DNA from: an uncultured Acidobacteriota bacterium
GTDB taxonomy: Bacteria; Acidobacteriota; Blastocatellia; Pyrinomonadales; Pyrinomonadaceae
Direction: 5' to 3'
DNA length: 44,851 nt
Assembly: GCA_937859595.1 (NCBI GenBank)
Contig: CALMAH010000037.1
Coordinates: 1 to 44,851 of the forward strand
Below, piece by piece: positions 1 through 8,462 of the stretch (its first letter is position 1; every line of letters begins with the position of its first letter). The position numbers and the translations under genes are program-made. The notes below the pieces were generated by a model. That model did not search any database. It was not told the DNA's origin and worked only from the letters and a program-made list of their open reading frames with translations.

Positions 1-44
1 TTAACCCGTTCCACTTTGGACATTTTAATGCAAAAAGTGGAACG
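1..44. repeat. Inverted repeat, copy A of a fixed-loop hairpin family
   Basis: After TTAACC (1-6), CGTTCCACTTT (7-17) is the exact reverse complement of AAAGTGGAACG (34-44), giving an 11-bp stem around a 16-base loop (18-33). The loop contains a small dyad, CATT-TT-AATG (21-30). The same TTAACC start and almost the same loop recur at 148-192 with different stem bases. The window begins inside or right at this element, so more copies may lie to the left. Confidence 0.75.
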
Positions 45-74
45 ATCTTGCCAAAAACCACGCCGCTTGCCCCT

Positions 75-115
75 TTGTCTCACGTAAGCAGCGTCGTTTT
101 TCTTTAGTGAGACAA
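75..115. repeat. Inverted repeat between hairpin copies A and B
   Basis: TTGTCTCAC (75-83) pairs perfectly with GTGAGACAA (107-115) across a 23-base spacer. The left arm is nearly the same as the left stem of the hairpin at 154-191, so GTGAGACA (107-114) could pair with either 76-83 or 154-161. This leaves two competing folds. No gene lies over it. Confidence 0.65.
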
Positions 116-147
116 TTTGTCGCCGCAAACGCAAGCAGCATAGGCAC

Positions 148-192
148 TTAACCTGTCTCACTTTGGACATTTTAATGCACAAAATGAGACAA
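148..192. repeat. Inverted repeat, copy B of the fixed-loop hairpin family
   Basis: TTAACC (148-153) is followed by TGTCTCA (154-160) pairing with TGAGACA (185-191), then a C-A mismatch (161/184) and TTT/AAA (162-164/181-183). The 16-base loop (165-180) matches the loop of copy A at 15 of 16 positions, while the outer stem has a different sequence that is still self-complementary. That pattern suggests selection for structure rather than for stem sequence. Confidence 0.7.
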
Positions 193-301
193 ATATCGGT
201 AAAAGAATGCAAAAAATGTGGAAATATAGTACATCCTTCCCAACCCGGCGGTTCACCACGTCACAATTCGCGCCCGATCCGTCTCAATTCTGGGACGCGA
301 A

Positions 302-336
302 CCGCAATTCCGCTAACTTTGGGCTGGAATTGGCGG
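302..336. other. Imperfect inverted repeat downstream of the M28 peptidase
   Basis: CCGCAATTCC (302-311) pairs with GGAATTGGCGG (326-336) with one bulged base and a 14-base loop. It lies about 75 bases beyond the stop of the minus-strand peptidase. No T-run follows on either strand, so it is at best a weak transcript-end or processing structure. The rest of 193-409 shows nothing I can assign. Confidence 0.3.
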
Positions 337-409
337 CTGCCGATCGTATTCGCCAACCGCCCGTTCCAAACCAATGCAACCGATCGCGTTTTCGCCTTTT
401 CAAGTTTCG

Positions 410-2008
410 TTACTCGCCGCGGCGCGGTGCCTCAGGCATCTGGCCCGCCGGAAAACGGGGCAGCAATTCGTCACGCATGGAGAGTTTGTAAACCGCGTAG
501 GCGATCACCATGGCCCCCTGCCGAAGATCTTCGGGGATGATGCGTTCGAAGGTGTCCAGATTGGTGTGCCATGTGTGTGTGCCGTATTCGATCGGGTCAA
601 GCTGGGTGCCGATGCCCGGCAGCCCGGCGTTGTTGAACGAAGTGTGGTCCGAACCGCCGATGTTCCGGCTGCGCGTAGCGATCACGCCTTCGACACCCAT
701 GAAAGAATAAGGCCCGACGATCTCGCGAAGTATCGATGCCGTCTCCGGCGGTCCGAAGACCGTCATCCCGCGGATCCGGCCGGTACCGGTGTCGTGATTG
801 AAATAGCCGCCGAACTTATGCCACGCCGGGGTCGGGTTTTCCGCCGTACCGTAATGTTTCGCAACATACGCCTGCGAACCGAGCAGCCCCTGCTCCTCGC
901 CCGACCAAAGAATGACGCGGACGGTCCGCCTCGGCTGTATGCCAAGGGCCTTCAATATTCGGGCGGCTTCCATCATTACGGCACAGCCGGTCGCGTTGTC
1001 GGTCGCACCTGTCGCCGCGTGCCACGAATCCAGATGGCCGCCGACATAGATCACCTCGTCGCGTTTGTCGGTGCCGGGGATCTCGGCGATCGTGTTGTAT
1101 TGTGTGCGGCCGTCGGGATGGGTCGTGTTGCTTATGTCGAATTCAAGCTCAACGTCGCGACCCATCTTCATCAGCCGGACGATGCGGCCAAAATCTTCGT
1201 TTCGCATTACAACGGTCGGGACCGTCTTCGTAACGTCATAGTCGCCGCGTGCGAACGAGAATGCTCTGATCTGGCCATGTTCGCGGCCGGCGTCGTTGAC
1301 ACGAACAAGAACGCCGCTCTCCATAAAGAATTTGTTTACCTGGTCAACGATCTCGGCGAACGGCAGAGCACCCGAACGCGGTGCGGGCGGCGTGAACTGC
1401 GGGCCACCGGGGCCGGTCGGTGTTCGGTGAGGATCGACGCGATCTTTCATCACATCGGTCGGGATGCGTTTTGGCGGAGGATTAAGATTGACGGGAACGC
1501 TGTTGGGCTCGCCGTAAACCACGATCTTCCCCCGAATGTCGTTCCGGATGCTGTTGAAATAGGCTGTAAGTTCCTCCTAGGTCGGCCTGTCAGGCAGCAC
1601 AAAATGAAAAGCCTTGTTCCTGACCAACCCGTTAGTGCTGGGTGTCCAGGCGAGAACCTCGAAAACCAGCGAATCCTGAACCGGCGAGACGATGTGGCCA
1701 TAGGCACGTTCGTTCGTCCATCCCGGAAAACCGAACTCCCAGGGGTCCTGTCTAGGGTTTTCAAGCCCCCATTCAACCATCTGTTTCGCGGCCCACTCGC
1801 CCGCAGCTTTCAGCTGGGGCGATCCGGTCAGGCGGGGGCCGTAAACGTCTGTGAGGATCTGAACTGTCTGAACGACCTTGGAATTCTTGGTCGCCTCTTC
1901 GTAGATCCGTTCATGAATATCTCGCTGTTGGGCGGAGGTTGTCCCCACAAGCAACAGCGAATGCAATACTATTGCAGCAACGATCGATCTAGTGTATTTT
2001 TTCATCAT
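410..2008 (-). pseudogene. Secreted M28 family metallopeptidase (carboxypeptidase Q-like), interrupted by in-frame TAG
   Basis: The reading frame runs for 532 codons, but codon 144 (1577-1579) is TAG. Reading continues in the same frame on both sides with no indel. The N-terminus starts at MMKKYTRS behind an AAGGAA ribosome-binding site and has a hydrophobic signal peptide ending near TSAQ. It continues with a pre-catalytic segment (YGPRLTGSP) seen in M28 exported carboxypeptidases. The second part carries the co-catalytic zinc motifs: His in GGHLDSWH (about residue 324), Asp in TGATDNATG, the Glu pair in WSGEEQG, Asp in FNHDTG and His in GGSDHTSF. All metal ligands are intact, so decay is recent, or the stop is a sequencing error or is read through. 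A product begun at the internal Met (1522) would lack the signal peptide. I therefore call it a probable pseudogene with real uncertainty. Confidence 0.75.
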
Positions 2009-2286
2009 CTAGTTTCCTTAATGTGATACGCAGACGGCAACGCAGCGACGTCCGTTCGCGAAAGAACTGGTTTGTGGAAATTGATTTGACAATAAAGCTG
2101 TCTGGTTTTCGGAGATTATACTGTATTTTCGTCAGAATTGTATCGTGTGACCCGCAATTGTTGATAACGCTCTCGTCTCGTAGATGAGGACGGCTGATGA
2201 TTCTTTGATCACGTAGCGTGGATATAGAACGACAAGCCCCAAGGAACGCTGATAAAAATTGGTTGTTTGCGAAGGAGAAGAAAAAT

Positions 2287-2781
2287 ATGGGTTACGACGG
2301 CGAATATATGACGCATTGCGGCCAGGTCGAAATGGACTGTTCGATCGTTTCGATCGTTGCGGTGAGCGGAGACTTCCCGAACCCCTGCGGCCACTTGCTC
2401 GCCATGACAAGGTGTCAGCATTATTTTCATGTCGCTCAATTTAGGGGCAGTCCGAAATTCATGACGGATGCCGGTTATAGGCGCTATCTGAAAGAAGCAG
2501 GCAAGAGCGAGATAAGACGCCGGCCGCTTTCGCTCCCGGACCCGGACGGGGCCAAGCTCTATCTTGAAAATCTCATGGCTGACACCTGGACGTGGGGAGT
2601 CATTCCGAATAATTGTGTTGCTTTCGTTGAAGAAGTGATCGCAGCAGGCGGGGGCACATGGAGTTCCTACTCAAATTGTCCGAGCCTGGCGACCGCCGAT
2701 ACCATCGGAGAGAGAGCGACTCGATTTCTTAACCAGTTGGAGAACGAGATATATCGACAATACGGCGTTCCTAGGTTCTAG
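2287..2781 (+). CDS. Hypothetical protein, possible permuted papain-like (LRAT/NlpC-like) enzyme
   Basis: A 164-residue protein. I chose ATG 2287 because a strong GAAGGAGAAG ribosome-binding site precedes it; the frame stays open further upstream without one. There is no signal peptide or membrane segment. Two blocks stand out: a GHLLA motif near residue 38, and PNNCVAFVEEVIAAGGG near residue 117. A catalytic His in a G-H context followed later by Cys in an N-C-x-x-F-V context is the order found in circularly permuted papain-fold hydrolases (LRAT, YaeF and related effector amidases). That assignment is inference from motif order only. Its Shine-Dalgarno leader and MGY start resemble those of the unknown protein at 3587. 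It is divergent from the M28 gene. Confidence 0.7.
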   Translation: MGYDGEYMTHCGQVEMDCSIVSIVAVSGDFPNPCGHLLAMTRCQHYFHVAQFRGSPKFMTDAGYRRYLKEAGKSEIRRRPLSLPDPDGAKLYLENLMADTWTWGVIPNNCVAFVEEVIAAGGGTWSSYSNCPSLATADTIGERATRFLNQLENEIYRQYGVPRF

Positions 2782-2873
2782 TCGAACATCATCTGTCGGT
2801 GCCATCGGTATCAAAAGCATATGATGCCGCCATCGCTAACGGGGAGTTTAACAGGTCCTGTCCCTAGACCATT

Positions 2874-3245
2874 ATGTTAAGAAGAACGGGAGTGATACTA
2901 ACGGCGCTCGTAGCTTTCGAACACCTTGCGATCATGGTGCTCGAAATGTTCTTATGGGACCATCCGGTTGGGAGGTCGATCTTTAACATGACACCCGAGG
3001 TGTCCGCCGCGTCGGCGACCTTGGCAGCAAATCAGGGGCTTTACAATGGTTTTCTCGCTGCGGGCCTTATCTGGGGTCTTGTCGCCGGCCGCCGGGATGT
3101 GAAGATCTTTTTTCTTGCGTGCATCGTGATCGCAGGTGTTTTTGGCGGCCTGACGGTAAAAATGTCGATCTTGATCACCCAGGGCCTGCCGGCTCTCATT
3201 GCAATTGTCATCGTGTACCTATCGCCGTTTGACAACCGCCGATAG
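2874..3245 (+). CDS. DUF1304 family membrane protein
   Basis: A 123-residue protein with four predicted membrane segments, about residues 7-28, 58-72, 76-95 and 98-117. It matches the DUF1304 family in length and pattern: a first helix containing a conserved EH, then LEMFLW, then the NQGLYNGFLAAGL block starting the second helix. The biochemical function of DUF1304 is unknown. It would sit in the inner membrane. A 39-residue membrane peptide starts 12 bases after its stop, so the two may be co-transcribed. The ribosome-binding site is not obvious. Confidence 0.82.
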   Translation: MLRRTGVILTALVAFEHLAIMVLEMFLWDHPVGRSIFNMTPEVSAASATLAANQGLYNGFLAAGLIWGLVAGRRDVKIFFLACIVIAGVFGGLTVKMSILITQGLPALIAIVIVYLSPFDNRR

Positions 3246-3257
3246 AGGTTAAGGTAT

Positions 3258-3377
3258 ATGCTGAATTTCGGCACTTTCGAATTGATCCTGGCTATAATAG
3301 CCATCGCGTTGGTCCTGATACCCGTAACTCTGTTGCTTTTGTTCTTGTGGGTCAGCAGCAGGAAGAAAGACAGATGA
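3258..3377 (+). CDS. Small single-pass membrane peptide, 39 aa
   Basis: This short open frame begins MLNFGTFELILAI and ends with a basic SSRKKDR tail, giving one long hydrophobic helix (about residues 8-32) with a positive C-terminal anchor. An AGAGGTTAAGG stretch about 6 bases ahead of the ATG can serve as a ribosome-binding site. It lies just downstream of the DUF1304 gene on the same strand. The amino-acid pattern is that of a real membrane microprotein rather than random translation, but no family is recognised. Confidence 0.5.
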   Translation: MLNFGTFELILAIIAIALVLIPVTLLLLFLWVSSRKKDR

Positions 3378-3586
3378 GTCACCGACATCGCGGGTCTACA
3401 CGTTACTGCTTCGCAAATTTGCGCATGCTGTTTCGTCTACTACCTAAAGTTTGACACTCTCGCACACGCTCCCATCATGAAAGTCGAGAAGTTGATCCTT
3501 AAAGGCTTGGCCCGGAATTCAGGCACGGCAGTTCAATAACAACAACTCACATTAACGCTAAACTCCCACGAAGAGGAGAAGATATT

Positions 3587-4087
3587 ATGGGATACTACAC
3601 AAAAGCTAGTGATTGGGAAGTAGCCGGTATCGGTGCCCTTGCGGGCGGAGCCGGTGTCGCCGGTGGTTGGTTCTTTTTTCTATTCAAAAGCCAAAATGCG
3701 AACGTCTCACTCGGCTGTCGGTTTACCGGACTTGGCATGGGCGTCGGGGCAGACCTGGGAAAGATAGGTAAGTCGGTTAAACTACTCAAAGACGCTCCTA
3801 AACTAGAAAAATTGTTCGACGTAGCGTCTTACGCTTCCGTCTCCCCGAATATTTCATTTGAGGCGATCGAATGCGACCGAGCTTTTAGCCTGGACGACCT
3901 ACATCGCAGCCCCGGACGCATCACCATGGCAGGTGCAGCCGCGATATACGGCTATACGTTAATGTACATTACGTCTGCTACGGGCATCATCAGCGCAAAC
4001 TTTGCAAGCCAACCCTGCAACGGCTGGGGCGCCGGATTCGGTGCATCGGCAATGAGCACGATCGGTATGTGGTTCAACAGGGCCTAA
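3587..4087 (+). CDS. Hypothetical glycine-rich protein with hydrophobic segments
   Basis: A 166-residue protein with a clear ribosome-binding site (GAGGAGAAG, 7 bases before the ATG). It begins MGYYTKASDWEV, followed by a glycine-alanine-rich hydrophobic stretch (about residues 13-34) and a Lys-rich region (KLLKDAPKLEKL). A second hydrophobic stretch (about 113-140) precedes a C-terminus rich in small residues. No signal peptidase site is evident, and I recognise no family. The shared leader and MGY start with the gene at 2287 suggest common expression or origin. A 12-bp perfect palindrome, CGCAAATTTGCG (3412-3423), lies upstream and could be an operator. 3378-3586 otherwise shows nothing clear. 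Confidence 0.65.
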   Translation: MGYYTKASDWEVAGIGALAGGAGVAGGWFFFLFKSQNANVSLGCRFTGLGMGVGADLGKIGKSVKLLKDAPKLEKLFDVASYASVSPNISFEAIECDRAFSLDDLHRSPGRITMAGAAAIYGYTLMYITSATGIISANFASQPCNGWGAGFGASAMSTIGMWFNRA

Positions 4088-4137
4088 CCGAATAAAATCG
4101 AAACGGTACTAGGGCTGACAGATCGTTTTCAAATGTC

Positions 4138-5490
4138 TCATACGATCTCACCGACCAGATCATATTCAAACGCCTCAGTGATTCGAACGTTATAAACGGA
4201 ACCGATCTTTGGCACCAACTCCTCGGGCATATCGTTTATCAGGATATGCCCGTCTATTTCCTTTGCCTGGCCGGGGAACCTGCCTTGAAAGAGCAGGTCT
4301 GACTCCTGAGAAAGCCCCTCAAACAATACGGGAAACGTTTTTCCGATCTTGGCCTTGTTCAATTGTTTGCTGATCTTTGCCTGCTCCTTCATCAGGAGGT
4401 TTCGACGTTTCAAAGCCACTTTCGCGTCAACCTTATTTGGCAGGTCGTATGCTGGAGTCCCCTCTTCGTCGGAATACGTAAACACCCCGACATTGTCGAA
4501 ACGGCAATTGCGGACAAACACCATCAGCTCGTTAAAATCCTCTTCGGTCTCACCGGGAAATCCTGTTATGAACGTTGTCCGAATGGTTATCCCCGGAACC
4601 CGATCCCGCACCCGAGCTATGAGTCTTTCGAGAGACTCTCGAGTGCCACCGCGTTTCATAAGCTTTAGCACATTTCTCGAAGCATGCTGCAGCGGCATAT
4701 CAAGATACTTTACGGCCTTCGGTGTTTCGGCTATCGCGGCAAGAAACGCATCCGAGATGTGTGTCGGATAGGCATACATCACACGTATCCATTCGAGTTC
4801 CCCTATTTCACCCAAGGCCCGAATAAGTGCCGCGAGAGCATCCACTTCGCCGAGGTCTTCGCCGTATCGCGATGAATCTTGTGCGATCAGAACGACCTCT
4901 TTCACACCCTGTTTTGCAAGAGTTCGGGCCTCTTCGATTATCGAGCCAAACCGCCTCGACCGAAACGAGCCTCGCATCGAAGGTATAGAGCAAAACGCAC
5001 AGGGGCGGTCGCAGCCTTCGGCGATCTTTATAAACGCAGTGTGCGATTCGGTGGCACGAAAACGCGGAGTGTCGAAGTCGTAAAGATAAGTTGCGGTCTT
5101 GTTGCCGATAGGCATCAGTGGAAGTTCGCGGAACTTCAATGTATCGTCGGCAGCCTCAAGTATCCTTGTGACCTCGTTTGTGCCGATAAAGGCATCCACC
5201 TCCGGCAGCTCTTTCATCAGGTCATCCCGGTAGCGCTCCACCAGACAACCCGCGACTACAACGCGCTTCGCCTTTCCACCGGCCTTAAGTGCAGTTGCCT
5301 CAAGGATCGCGTCTATCGACTCCTGCTTTGCCGATTCGATGAAGCCGCAAGTATTCACTACCACGGTCTCTGCCTCTTCGGCGCTATTAGTAATTTCCCA
5401 GCCCGCCTCGGCAAGCGTGCCCATCATCACCTCCGAATCTACAAGATTCTTCGGGCAACCGAGACTGACAAATCCTACTCTTTTCATCAA
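4138..5490 (-). CDS. rimO: Ribosomal protein uS12 methylthiotransferase RimO
   Basis: RimO is a radical-SAM enzyme that adds a methylthio group to the conserved Asp of ribosomal protein uS12. The 450-residue product has all three expected domains. The N-terminal UPF0004/MTTase domain starts RVGFVSLGCPKNLVDSE, with Cys12 and later cysteines in NTCGFI and VVAGCLV for the auxiliary cluster. The radical-SAM core has the CxxxCxxC motif in CDRPCAFC (near residue 160). A C-terminal TRAM-like region runs from about residue 385. SLGCPKN together with the CSIPSMRGSFRSR block separates RimO from MiaB. It appears monocistronic, with convergent or divergent small genes on both sides. Confidence 0.97.
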   Translation of the reverse strand: MMKRVGFVSLGCPKNLVDSEVMMGTLAEAGWEITNSAEEAETVVVNTCGFIESAKQESIDAILEATALKAGGKAKRVVVAGCLVERYRDDLMKELPEVDAFIGTNEVTRILEAADDTLKFRELPLMPIGNKTATYLYDFDTPRFRATESHTAFIKIAEGCDRPCAFCSIPSMRGSFRSRRFGSIIEEARTLAKQGVKEVVLIAQDSSRYGEDLGEVDALAALIRALGEIGELEWIRVMYAYPTHISDAFLAAIAETPKAVKYLDMPLQHASRNVLKLMKRGGTRESLERLIARVRDRVPGITIRTTFITGFPGETEEDFNELMVFVRNCRFDNVGVFTYSDEEGTPAYDLPNKVDAKVALKRRNLLMKEQAKISKQLNKAKIGKTFPVLFEGLSQESDLLFQGRFPGQAKEIDGHILINDMPEELVPKIGSVYNVRITEAFEYDLVGEIV

Positions 5491-5551
5491 CTTAATACAT
5501 TAAGACCAGCCTTTTGAGTGATACGTCTATGAATATCATTCTCAAACCCTA

Positions 5552-5875
5552 ATGGTCGCCTGTTTAATGATAGTAACAAATATCGTTCTGATATATCTCG
5601 CCCATTCCTTGACCAACGCGGTTTTGTTCATTGCTCAGGTCGGCTTTCTGGGCCCGGTCAAATTTGGCGTGGTCAACGGCCTTTTCATTGGCATATTCTC
5701 AAAACATTTGAATGAACAGCTACGGACCATTTTGATCGTCGGTCCATTCGCTGGTTTTTTTCTCACCGGAGGCCTACAAATGGCGATCGCTTTACTTGAT
5801 CACATTCTGGGTAATATTGATGATTCCGTCGATGTTGGTTTGGTCTGGACGTCGTTATTGCGGGGCCGTTTCTAG
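5552..5875 (+). CDS. Hypothetical small membrane protein
   Basis: A 107-residue frame with three likely membrane helices (about residues 4-30, 38-50 and 61-85) and a short acidic linker near the C-terminus. The amino-acid distribution is typical of a real membrane protein. No family is recognised and no good ribosome-binding site precedes ATG 5552; a second in-frame Met follows at residue 6. It begins about 60 bases from the divergent rimO start and ends head-to-tail with the minus-strand transglutaminase gene. Being an isolated small frame, it could still be spurious. Confidence 0.42.
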   Translation: MVACLMIVTNIVLIYLAHSLTNAVLFIAQVGFLGPVKFGVVNGLFIGIFSKHLNEQLRTILIVGPFAGFFLTGGLQMAIALLDHILGNIDDSVDVGLVWTSLLRGRF

Positions 5876-5935
5876 TTTTGCAAATACGTTAACACTCCTG
5901 ATTCGAAAACTCTATGCCGATCTAGAGCCGGCCAT

Positions 5936-8119
5936 TTAATTACCTACTTTTAATCTCCGGAGGTTCTGCTCGATTGCCTCAACCTCAGACCCAGATAACC
6001 GCTTTTCCCCAAATCTCACTCTGTGATATGCGTTGGTCAACGTTACTACCTCTGGTAAACCGACAGAATATGCAAATTCCATAGGGGTTTGAAAAGGCTC
6101 TCTGACCATTCCTCTCGCAGCAAGAATTCTGTTCATTTGTTCGTAAAATTCTACTGCATTCGCTTGGTGCCTTCGATAGAGCCTAAGCCAAAGCCAGTGC
6201 CAAAGCCTTGATCTTACGATCCGTCGATAGCTCCAAACAAGGAGAATTGAAATAGCCACAACACCCGCGATCACCCCGATCCCGGTACCTAATGCAACAA
6301 GACGCGCTCGTGCTCCGCTATCCCCTCGAACCTCCCTCCACCAGCCGACCAGAACATCCTGCAGATCGCGGAACAAAGAGGAAGTTCGATCGTTCAAGTC
6401 CGAAATTCCGCGGCGGAACGTAGTGAATAGCGAACGCTGTTCTTGGTTGTCATACGCGACGAAATACTGTATCCAGAACATCTCAAGAGCTTCGAGATAT
6501 TTGTTCATACGGGCGACTATTCCGGTCGATCCGGCACCGCCCGTAAGTCCGGCGAACGGGGTCGGGTCGAACGGCACCCACACGCCCTCGCCCGGAAAAT
6601 AGACCTCGACCCAAGAATGAGCGTCTCGCTGACGGACAACATAGACCCCGGCGGTCTCGTTAAACTCCCCTTCCTGAAATCCGTTCACCACACGGGTTGC
6701 GATGCCCTGCGTGCGCAGCATTATCGCCATCGCGGTCGCAAAATATTCACAGTGCCCCTCGCGAATATTGAACAAAAAGTCGGCAAGCGGCTGGTCGCCT
6801 CCGGCTCGCTGCGCAAGCGTGTAGCCAAATTCATTCTGCAGATAGCGTTCGACGTTTGCGGCCGCCTCATATCGATCCGCCGCATCTGCGGTTAAGGTCT
6901 CTGCCAGCCGGAAGATCCGTTCATCCAGGTCTCTCGGGAGCTGCAAATAGTTCTGAAACTCCAATGGGTAATAGGCCCTGTCGGCCCTCAATACATCGAG
7001 CTCGGGAAGGCTCGTCTCCGACACCGCCTTATAGGTCACACGCTCTCCGGACCTTGGGAATGAGAGGGAATCATGAGCGTCCTTGAAAAGGATCTGGAAG
7101 TTGCCCTGGACCGCAACGGCTCGGTGCAATGCGAAAAGCACAGGTGTGTCCAGCGGTTCAAGGTAGACGGTCTGAAGCTGCAGGCCGGTCTGCCCTCTCA
7201 AATAATCAACCTGGATGAGATCACGTTCTCCTCGTTCGCGTACCTCACGAATTGCGGCCTTTGATTGCCTCCAGGAGAGATTGTCGAAGACGTCGAGTGC
7301 GATGCCGCGCCAACGCAGCGGAGCGGCCGACACCCCGTCCTCGTCTAGCCTGACACGCATTACAACTTCATCATTCATCTGGATAGTGCCAATACCCCCC
7401 AACCGGACCGTATCGGAAAAACCGGTAGAAGTAGACAGGCCTCCCTGGCCTCCGATGCCTGCACCGCCAACGCGCGGCAGCATAAAAAAGACGGGTGCGG
7501 CAACAGCAGTGATCGCAACTATAAGAAGTGCTGTAGGCCTCAATAGGCGCAAGAAACCCGGCCGTGTGTTTTCATTCTCAAGCCCGGTGTTGCTCCCATG
7601 TCTCAGCCCATGTCTCAGCCCCTCCCTTACGCTTTCTTCCGTTTTTCTGCTTTCGAATACTATAATGGTCGAGACCATCACAAAAACGAACGCTCCGAAA
7701 GTTACGAGATAGGTAGCGCTGATGGTAATTCCCGCCGCCAGAAGCACCTGGAAGAACGCCATAACGAAAAGGAATATCCAGTCGCGATCAGTTTTCTTTT
7801 GAAGAAGCTTGATCGCCGAGAGTGACAGGATAAGACGCGCTAGAATTGCCGGGAGTTCACTTCCCGTGCCGGTGAAAAGCAGGAGGCGATATCGCCAGAG
7901 AATATAGAAAACAGGTATCGCAAGAAGTATCAGTACCGTTCCCATCCGTTCAGACAACTGGAAACGGGTGCCCTCAAGCAGCCATGCACCCGCCGCTAGA
8001 GCGACGAAAAGCAGACCGCCCGCCATTCCCAGCGCGCCGGTCGTCCATAGCGAAAGAAAACCGCAAAACACCGCCGTGTAAGATAGGGCCTGTAATAGTC
8101 TGTCGGAGTTCATACTCAA
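5936..8119 (-). CDS. TgpA-type membrane transglutaminase-like protein
   Basis: A 727-residue protein with the architecture of bacterial TgpA: several N-terminal membrane helices (about residues 10-220, TgpA/DUF3488 region), an extracytoplasmic transglutaminase-like domain, another membrane helix (about 610-635) and a C-terminal DUF4129-like cytoplasmic tail. The catalytic triad is present: Cys in EGHCEYFA (about 454), His in DAHSWVEVYF (about 499) and Asp in PFDPTP (about 516). Family members are often encoded beside a MoxR ATPase and a DUF58 protein, but neither is adjacent here. The natural substrate is unknown; the Pseudomonas homologue is important for growth. It begins in a 340-base gap and is probably transcribed alone. 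Confidence 0.9.
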   Translation of the reverse strand: MSMNSDRLLQALSYTAVFCGFLSLWTTGALGMAGGLLFVALAAGAWLLEGTRFQLSERMGTVLILLAIPVFYILWRYRLLLFTGTGSELPAILARLILSLSAIKLLQKKTDRDWIFLFVMAFFQVLLAAGITISATYLVTFGAFVFVMVSTIIVFESRKTEESVREGLRHGLRHGSNTGLENENTRPGFLRLLRPTALLIVAITAVAAPVFFMLPRVGGAGIGGQGGLSTSTGFSDTVRLGGIGTIQMNDEVVMRVRLDEDGVSAAPLRWRGIALDVFDNLSWRQSKAAIREVRERGERDLIQVDYLRGQTGLQLQTVYLEPLDTPVLFALHRAVAVQGNFQILFKDAHDSLSFPRSGERVTYKAVSETSLPELDVLRADRAYYPLEFQNYLQLPRDLDERIFRLAETLTADAADRYEAAANVERYLQNEFGYTLAQRAGGDQPLADFLFNIREGHCEYFATAMAIMLRTQGIATRVVNGFQEGEFNETAGVYVVRQRDAHSWVEVYFPGEGVWVPFDPTPFAGLTGGAGSTGIVARMNKYLEALEMFWIQYFVAYDNQEQRSLFTTFRRGISDLNDRTSSLFRDLQDVLVGWWREVRGDSGARARLVALGTGIGVIAGVVAISILLVWSYRRIVRSRLWHWLWLRLYRRHQANAVEFYEQMNRILAARGMVREPFQTPMEFAYSVGLPEVVTLTNAYHRVRFGEKRLSGSEVEAIEQNLRRLKVGN

Positions 8120-8462
8120 AGCCGTATGCCATCTTCATTATAGCGTTTTCGACCGGCAACGACCCCCTGGTTTTCGAACCGATACGTAAATCGATACCGC
8201 GATGTAAATATCTGTTATTATTTTACTTTCATTGCGTTCTTGGCGCCTTTGCGTGAGATCAACGTCTTCTTTCCTGTCTTCTCACGTCAGGTCGCAATGA
8301 GTTCGCAAGAAAAAGTTAAAAAGATCCCGCTATATGTTCAGCTATCTAGTCCTGCATGATCAGCCTAAACACCATACCGCTAGCGACGCTTTCGTCCCGA
8401 ACTAAAACGTATCCGATCTTCATTCAGGAAATTAGATGCTCTCAGCGGCAGGCCGTGTTGTG
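8120..8462. other. Intergenic region with one inverted repeat
   Basis: There is no convincing gene in these 343 bases. A short repetitive stretch (8231-8257, TTGCGTTC/TTGGCGCC/TTTGCGTG) is followed by CGTGAGA (8251-8257) pairing with TCTCACG (8279-8285), with ATTGCG (8231-8236) and CGCAAT (8292-8297) able to extend the fold. It sits between the arginase stop (minus strand) and the start of the transglutaminase gene. It could therefore be a transcript end for the large upstream cluster, or a dispersed repeat. Confidence 0.4.

Noticed and set aside
146..192. Integron attC site (ACTTAAC fits the RYYYAAC box)
   Set aside because: No matching GTTRRRY box closes the element, and no integrase or gene-cassette layout is seen.
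1577..1579. Pyrrolysine at the TAG codon
   Set aside because: M28 peptidases are not known to use pyrrolysine and no pyl gene is in the window; a point mutation or error is simpler.
374..2026. Long 550-codon open frame on the plus strand
   Set aside because: It lies over the M28 peptidase on the other strand, which has clear catalytic motifs and a signal peptide; the plus-strand translation resembles no protein family.
2086..2122. Promoter TTGACA ... TATACT between the M28 gene and the 2287 gene
   Set aside because: The spacing is 25 bases, too long for a sigma-70 promoter.
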